Part shown: one piece after another, positions 59,407-64,000 of the stretch
How positions within the stretch are numbered: position 1 is the first letter of the stretch
How the letters are laid out: each line of letters opens with the position of its first letter
DNA from: Nemertoderma westbladi
Lineage: Eukaryota > Xenacoelomorpha > Nemertodermatida > Nemertodermatidae
Direction: 5' to 3'
Length of the DNA stretch: 64,000 nucleotides
Assembly (NCBI GenBank): GCA_032718475.1
Contig: JAUCBJ010007551.1
Coordinates: 29,010-93,009, forward strand
Position numbers and translations under genes: made by a program
The notes under the pieces: model-generated
Told to the model about the DNA's origin: nothing
What the model saw: only the letters and a program-made list of their open reading frames with translations
Database searches by the model: none

Positions 59407-60445
59407 AAAGAGATAATTGTATTTTATTTATTAATCAAAGCACGTTAAGTAAAAACCTTACCGGTAGGTGTGTCAGTGCCAAAGTATGTAAAAAACTAAA
59501 AAGCAACAAGACCTAGACGTTGCATGAAATCAGTGATCAGCTGACGGCGTCCAGGTGTTCGGTAGGTTTCGCCCCGCAACTGAAGGCATTCTCAGGAGGC
59601 CAAGCCAGGAAATGTAGAGAGAGATTCCCAAAAGGGGACGGCAGGCAGACCGTAAACTTGCGCCAGTCACGTTTCTGCTTGTTGATAGCGGGCTTGCGTG
59701 TTTGGATGTAATGCATTTCAAGCTTTTGCAAGACTGGCCGCAATGGGTGTCTAGCAATTACAGTGAAATGTTTAAACAATTCACGCCAGTCAGTCAGCCA
59801 ACGTGTATTGGGCTCGCCGCGGTGCGTCATGATGTGGTTGTGCATAGTCTTACCCTGTTCGCTCCCATCCTTGGCCGTCCCATCCTGGTGCTGTCTAACG
59901 CGTTCAAACAAGTGTTGGATGGTGTGTCCAACATATTCCCCCTTAGAAGAGGGACAAGAGAAAGAGTAAACGACGTTAGACGCAAGGATTTCTGGGAGGG
60001 GTCTTTGATAGATGGGAGTGACTGGCGCAGTTTTGATGTTGTAAAAACAAACCGAACTGGCCGTGTGCAAGACCTGGGTATAAGACCACGTAACTTTCGA
60101 ACAAACAGATCAGTTGCCCGACCTCGGTACTCGAACTTACAGATAATAGGCTTAGAATCATCAGAAGCTGCCTGGTCGACCGGGTCAATGACCTCGGTGG
60201 GGACAGCTATTGGTGCCTCGCCCCCAGAACCATTGCCTGCACGCCCCCTAGCGGCTTGAACTACGGCTAGCTCATGCTCGACCATCGTATCAGTATATTG
60301 GGTATTGCTAAGAATATTCTTAGCATCCCCAAATACGGGTATAGAGTTGGGAACCATCCCCACCCTTGCTGACATTAAAGATGTGTTTAAATATACCACG
60401 AACTACACCGCGTTTGTAAGACCCAGGGGCACACGCAGTGGCATT
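59407..60445 (-). pseudogene. Penelope-like element C-terminal half, copy 1 (RT end, linker, GIY-YIG)
   Basis: Reading down from 60445, the frame closes an RT with NATACAPGSYKRGVVRGIF, which follows the array's YRKPTDTGL motif, then a linker with a charged segment. Next come FVFTTSKLRQSLPSIK and, in another frame, the GIY-YIG nuclease. That domain has VVYSFSC (the GIY position is VVY), EYVGHT (YVG for YIG), an arginine in FERVRQHQ, a histidine segment, LEMHYIQ with the expected glutamate, and KPAIN. A tail of about 45 residues ends near 59537. At least two frameshifts, near 60380 and 60000, make this a pseudogene. Its 3' end carries TACCGGTAAGG and an AT-rich tail. The RT core is absent. Confidence 0.85.
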
Positions 60446-61562
60446 GAGAACGAGCCCAGTATCTGTAGGCTTGCGGTACCACGCTGTTGAACGAGCCCAG
60501 TATCTGTAGGCTTGCGGTACCACGCTGTTGAACGAGCACAGTATCTGTAGGCTTGCGGTACCACGCTGTTGAACGAGCCCAGTATCTGTAGGCTTGCGGT
60601 ACCACACCGTTGAACGAGCCCAGTATCTGTAGGCTTGCGGTACCACACCGTTGAACGAGCCCAGTATCTGTAGGCTTGCGGTACCACGCTGTTGAACGAG
60701 CCCAGTATCTGTAGGCTTGCGGTACCACGCTGTTGAACGAGCACAGTATCTGTAGGCTTGCGGTACCACGCTGTTGAACGAGCCCAGTATCTGTAGGCTT
60801 GCGGTACCACACCGTTGAACGAGCCCAGTATCTGTAGGCTTGCGTTACCACACCGTTGAACGAGCCCAGTATCTGTAGGCTTGCGGTACCACGCTGTTGA
60901 ACGAGCCCGGTATCTGTAGGCTTGCGGTACCACGCTGTTGAACGAGCCCAGTATCTGTAGGCTTGCGGTACCACACCGTTGAACGAGCCCAGTATCTGTA
61001 GGCTTGCGGTACCACACCGTTGAACGAGCCCAGTATCTGTAGGCTTGCGGTACCACACCGTTGAACGAGCCCAGTATCTGTAGGCTTGCGGTACTACGCT
61101 GTTGAACGAGCCCGGTATCTGTAGGCTTGCGGTGCCACGCTGTGGAACGAGCCCAGTATCTGTAGGCTTGCGGTACCACGCCGTTGAACGAGCCCAGTAT
61201 CTGTAGGCTTGCGGTACCACGCTGTTAAACGAGCCCAGTATCTGTAGGCTTGCGGTACCACGCTGTTGAACGAGCCCGGTATCTGTAGGCTTGCGGTGCC
61301 ACGCTGTGGAACGAGCCCAGTATCTGTAGGCTTGCGGTACCACGCCGTTGAACGAGCCCAGTATCTGTAGGCTTGCGGTACCACGCCGTTGAACGAGCCC
61401 AGTATCTGTAGGCTTGCGGTACCACGCTGTTAAACGAGCCCGGTATCTGTAGGCTTGCGGTGCCACGCTGTGGAACGAGCCCAGTATCTGTAGGCTTGCG
61501 GTACCACGCCGTTGAACGAGCCCAGTATCTGTAGGCTTGCGGTACCATGCTGTTGAAAGAGC
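60446..61562. repeat. 41-bp minisatellite array (about 27 units) derived from Penelope RT sequence
   Basis: The unit is GTTGAACGAGCCCAGTATCT plus GTAGGCTTGCGGTACCACGCT. Variants are CACGCTGTT/CACACCGTT/CACGCCGTT, CCCAGT/CACAGT/CCCGGT and CTGTGGAAC. On the minus strand one frame of each unit reads WYRKPTDTGLV, and the unit next to copy 1 continues in frame into NATACAPGSYKRG of the Penelope ORF. The period is 2 mod 3, so successive units shift frame, and long minus-strand frames with three alternating phrases arise. I do not regard these as genes. Confidence 0.93.
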
Positions 61563-61584
61563 ATATATTTATCTTTATCTATCG

Positions 61585-62178
61585 GCGCCAGTCATTCTCG
61601 AAGTCAACTCAACTCAGTCAAACACCCCACCCCGGAAATCCTTGCGTCTAACGTAGTTTACTCTTTCTCTTGTCCCTCTTGTAAGGGGAATATGTTGGAC
61701 ACTTCATCCAACACTTGTTTGAACGCGTTAGATAGCACCAGGATGGGACACCCAATGAGTGGAGCGAACAGGGTAAGACTGTGCATAACCACATCATGAC
61801 GGACCGCGGCGAGCCCACTGCACTACACGTTGGCTGACTGACTGGCACGCAAGCCGGTTATCAACAAGCAGAAACGTGACTGGCGCAAGTTTACAGTGCT
61901 GCTTCCCAGTGGTTAGTTACAGTACAGACATATCTTAATTTTATTACCTGTTCCGTCCCCCTTTGGGAATCTCTCTCTACATTTCCTGGCTTGGCCTCCT
62001 GAGAATGCCTTCAGTTGCGGGGCGAAACCTACTGCCGCCAGCTGATCACTGATTGCATGCAACGTCTAGGTCTTGTTTTTTTTTAGGTTTTTACATGCTT
62101 TGGCACTGCCATACCTACCGGTAAGGTTTTTACTTAACGTGCTTGATTAATAAATAGAATACAATTATATCTTTATTA
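61585..62178 (+). pseudogene. Penelope-like element 3' end, copy 2 (inverted, damaged)
   Basis: It is a plus-strand copy of the region corresponding to 59411-60030 of copy 1. Matching landmarks are GGAAATCCTTGCGTCTAACG, GGGGAATATGTTGGACAC, GGTTATCAACAAGCAGAAAC, CTTGGCCTCCTGAGAATGCC and the TACCTACCGGTAAGG tail. Relative to copy 1 it lacks about 95 bp inside the GIY-YIG region (between GGCTGACTGACTGGC and ACGCAAGCC) and has about 50 bp extra near 61915-61955. It cannot encode a full nuclease. Confidence 0.85.
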
Positions 62179-62204
62179 TTGGATTTTCAAGCTTCTACTT
62201 CAAT

Positions 62205-62217
62205 TGTTTAGAAATAT
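62205..62217. other. 13-bp target-site duplication, right
   Basis: TGTTTAGAAATAT is identical to 59394-59406. Confidence 0.85.
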
Positions 62218-62760
62218 GTGATTGTTAATTAATTTGTAAGTTGCAACTAAATCAAATTTGATTCTACGTAATTCTAATACTACTAGGATCGGCATGCTGC
62301 ATTGCAGCTGCATTTTTAAGAATGCTGTGCCGGCTTATCGACAAAATTGCACCGCCACAACTCCCTTATCACCCATGACACCCAGAGTCAGTAATGTTGG
62401 TTAATTACGTTTCTTAAATACAGGCAGCCAAATAGTCGGCAATGAGTGCGCTACAAAAGAAACATTAAAAATAATAGACAGAGGCACTGCTAAATCACTT
62501 GATAGTTTATGAAAAAGAACACATGGTAAACCGTCAGGTGTGCTACTAGATTTGGATTTCAGTTTACCCAACATGGCCAAAACAGCCGCGGGATTTAAAT
62601 TTACTGATGTTAGAGAAGCACCATTAAGATGTGAAATATCGCCTAGAATTAACATATCTAAAGAGTGAGTTATGATTACCAGAAATAAGAATCTTACTTT
62701 CGGCATGACAAGCAGCTCTGTGAGCCGCTTTGGAGGCCAACTTAGCACAACGTTTGTACT
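62205..62760 (-). pseudogene. LINE reverse transcriptase fragments
   Basis: Minus-strand 62748-62401 carries KSKSSSTPDGLPCVLFHKL and, further on, a P-x-x-W-x-x-x-x-x-x-K-K signature, the start of a LINE RT domain. A frameshifted piece upstream of it (AHRAACHAES) belongs to the connector. After the stop near 62401, a second frame (about 62300-62205) with LRRIKFDLVATYKLINN corresponds to the RT C-terminal region, so the catalytic core between them is deleted. The frame continues to the junction with the nested Penelope insertion. Confidence 0.7.
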
Positions 62761-62844
62761 CTTTAAGACCTCTAACGGAGTGTCTGCGCTGTAATCATTG
62801 ACGGTGACACAAGAAAAAAATAGGCTATTAAAGTCAAAACTACT

Positions 62845-63412
62845 TCAATAATTGGAAAAACCAACATAGTCGGCTTCTTTAAAATCAAGATAAAAATCTG
62901 AACTGGGTGGATCCATAACATTTTGATAAACAAAGCTAAAATAAACCGAACCGCACAGCCGGTTTACACAGTTACATAATTGAGAATCCTTTTCAGGGGA
63001 GGAAGAATCACACGTGGATGGCGGTCTATAGACACAAACAATTCGGACCGGTGCGTCACCTATAATGTCGACTGCAACCACCTCCACGTCATTAAAGTTA
63101 GTGCTATCGGTTTGAATAGGTCTAGCTGACAATCCCTTCCTAACTACGATTGCCGTACCGCCACCCTTAGATTTGCGGTCACATCTAAAAATATTAAAAT
63201 CGCGACTAGTGCTCTTATTAAAAAGCAACCTGGATGCCGAAATAACGGAATCTGTAAATTGTTCCGAGAGCCAGGTTCCAGTTATGCATATAATACTAGC
63301 ATTTGTGTTAGCGATAAAAAATTACAAATCGGCGAGTTTATTGCCGAGAGAACGAGCATTAAAAGAAACACAATTTAAAAGGGTCTTCGATGAAACTGGC
63401 TGATTATCTCCC
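62845..63412 (-). pseudogene. LINE APE-type endonuclease domain
   Basis: This domain nicks target DNA to prime reverse transcription. The frame begins with a LLN-type strand and FNARSLGNKLADL, has an in-frame TAA (63322-63324), then IICITGTWLSEQ where a catalytic glutamate is normally expected (TETWL). It continues through GGGTAIVVRKGL and VRIVCVYRPPS, and stops at 62845. The C-terminal part of the domain is lost. The loss of the glutamate and the stop show that it is inactive. Confidence 0.8.
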
Positions 63413-63483
63413 CATAATAGTTTTTCGAGTTGATTCGAGAAGGTCTCGAGGATTTAGGAGCATCCTTAGTGTAGTCGATGTTG

Positions 63484-63820
63484 TTAGCAGTAGTTGGTAT
63501 AGAAGCAAGTAAGCAAGATTATAATTACGACACGGGATAGGAGGGCCGGGGTATGAGCCGGTAAGCCGGGGCTCGCGTATTTGTTAGAGAGAGCATCCAT
63601 TTGTTGTATACACCTGGTCCATTTGAGATTTGTCATTTCCTTCTCCAGTTCCGACCAGCTGTTTATATATACTGATTTCTTCAGGGTCAGGTTTATTTTC
63701 ACATAAGGGCAATTCCACGGTGTCGGACGTAACGGGCATTCTCGATTTTTGAATGTTTTTCTTTAAATTTACGAAAATACTTGAATTTTTGACATCAGAT
63801 TGCGTTGAATAATGAGACAA
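63484..63820 (-). pseudogene. Possible ORF1-like remnant upstream of the LINE endonuclease
   Basis: Two overlapping minus-strand frames (63820-63584 and 63702-63484) lie just upstream of the endonuclease. They are charged and contain WSELEKEMTNLKW-type helical sequence. No zinc knuckle or RRM is visible. Attribution to the LINE rests on position and orientation only. Confidence 0.3.
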
Positions 63821-64000
63821 TTTATTAATCTTTCAGAATATCGCAAATACTCTGCATTGGGAAACGTTATTCTTCTTAAACAGTTGACTTTTAAAAAGGT
63901 ATCGGACGTTACAAAAATAGGACATTTTTTATTGTACATATTTTACTTTTGATTGCAATCAATGCCGAAGACTGGTATGTTATTAATTTTGGGCTCAAAA

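Larger units (their letters stand above)
59407..62204. mobile_element. Penelope-like element cluster: two inverted copies around a 41-bp array
   Basis: Both ends are Penelope-like 3' tails facing outward: copy 1 reads toward 59407 on the minus strand, copy 2 toward 62178 on the plus strand, with 26 bp of filler before the right target duplication. Between them lies the 41-bp array. Penelope elements are known for inverted or tandem, partly truncated arrangements and variable target duplications. The cluster interrupts a LINE frame, so it is younger than the LINE. Confidence 0.8.
59060..63830 (-). mobile_element. CR1/L2-like LINE pseudogene, split by a Penelope-like insertion
   Basis: On the minus strand there is in order: a possible ORF1-like piece (63820-63484), an APE-type endonuclease (about 63410-62845), an RT N-terminal piece (62760-62401), an RT C-terminal piece (about 62300-62205), then after the nested insert the closing piece (59406-59212) and a short 3' UTR with a simple-repeat tail (59105-59157). 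The endonuclease has NARSLGNKLADL, DRKSKGGGTAIVV and VCVYRPPS. The catalytic-site motif TETW reads TGTW, and a TAA interrupts it at 63322-63324. The RT palm core with its catalytic aspartates is missing. All parts are degenerate. Confidence 0.8.

Noticed and set aside
59702-60259. 185-codon plus-strand frame opposite the Penelope region
   Set aside because: The minus strand carries the recognisable GIY-YIG and linker motifs, so this is a shadow.
60387-61466. 359-codon minus-strand frame in the 41-bp array
   Set aside because: It is three unit frames read in rotation. Only the YRKPTDTGL frame reflects ancestral coding, and it is broken by the period.

Overview
The window looks like a repeat-saturated metazoan nuclear genome, probably a marine invertebrate. 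It has a spliced PPP1R3-type exon, a CHMP4 gene and BEL/Pao, Penelope-like and CR1/L2-like retroelements. It has no operons, ribosome binding sites or prokaryotic features. I cannot fix the lineage from sequence alone. By my coordinates, ten large minisatellite arrays cover about half of the 64 kb, with periods of about 36, 60, 15, 12, 26 (14+12), 37, 49, 41, 45 and 41 bp.

Layout. 1-3479 is a 36-bp array in what appears to be an intron; 49 bp later comes the terminal exon of a glycogen-targeting PP1 regulatory subunit (3529-4278). A small MITE (4725-4875), a dispersed repeat and a 60-bp array follow (6316-7724). 7.7-10.5 kb is unassigned. A foldback element (10481-11172) holds a small 13-bp array. 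Arrays of 15 bp, 12 bp and 14/12 bp run from 11.2 to 17.45 kb. A complete single-exon CHMP4 (ESCRT-III) gene sits at 17681-18331, and its stop codon lies inside the first unit of a 37-bp array (18321-22091). A 49-bp array (22988-25243) grades into a 5'-truncated retroelement fragment (25244-25764, minus), then come 467-bp direct repeats (26585-27985).

28240-39925 is a complete BEL/Pao-type LTR retrotransposon on the minus strand, with CTGCC target duplications and 1233-bp LTRs that differ at about five positions. Its long Gag-protease ORF lacks the reverse transcriptase and integrase, and a broken Cys/His-rich coding zone of unknown function lies in the 3' position. 40585-53678 is a 13-kb array of a 41-bp unit. 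Two small cysteine-containing ORFs follow (54572-54841, 55995-56406), the second with an IL-17-like cysteine layout. After a 45-bp array (56678-58938), a minus-strand CR1/L2-like LINE pseudogene (about 59.1-63.8 kb) is split by a nested Penelope-like insertion (59407-62204). That insertion has 13-bp target duplications and consists of two inverted GIY-YIG-bearing copies around a 41-bp array.

The main theme is the origin of minisatellites. At least four arrays can be traced to a recognisable local seed: the Penelope YRKPTDTGL segment, the C-terminus of a retroelement protein, the stop-codon region of CHMP4, and an internal segment of a foldback element. The other notable item is the recently transposed, RT-less BEL/Pao element with its extra coding region.
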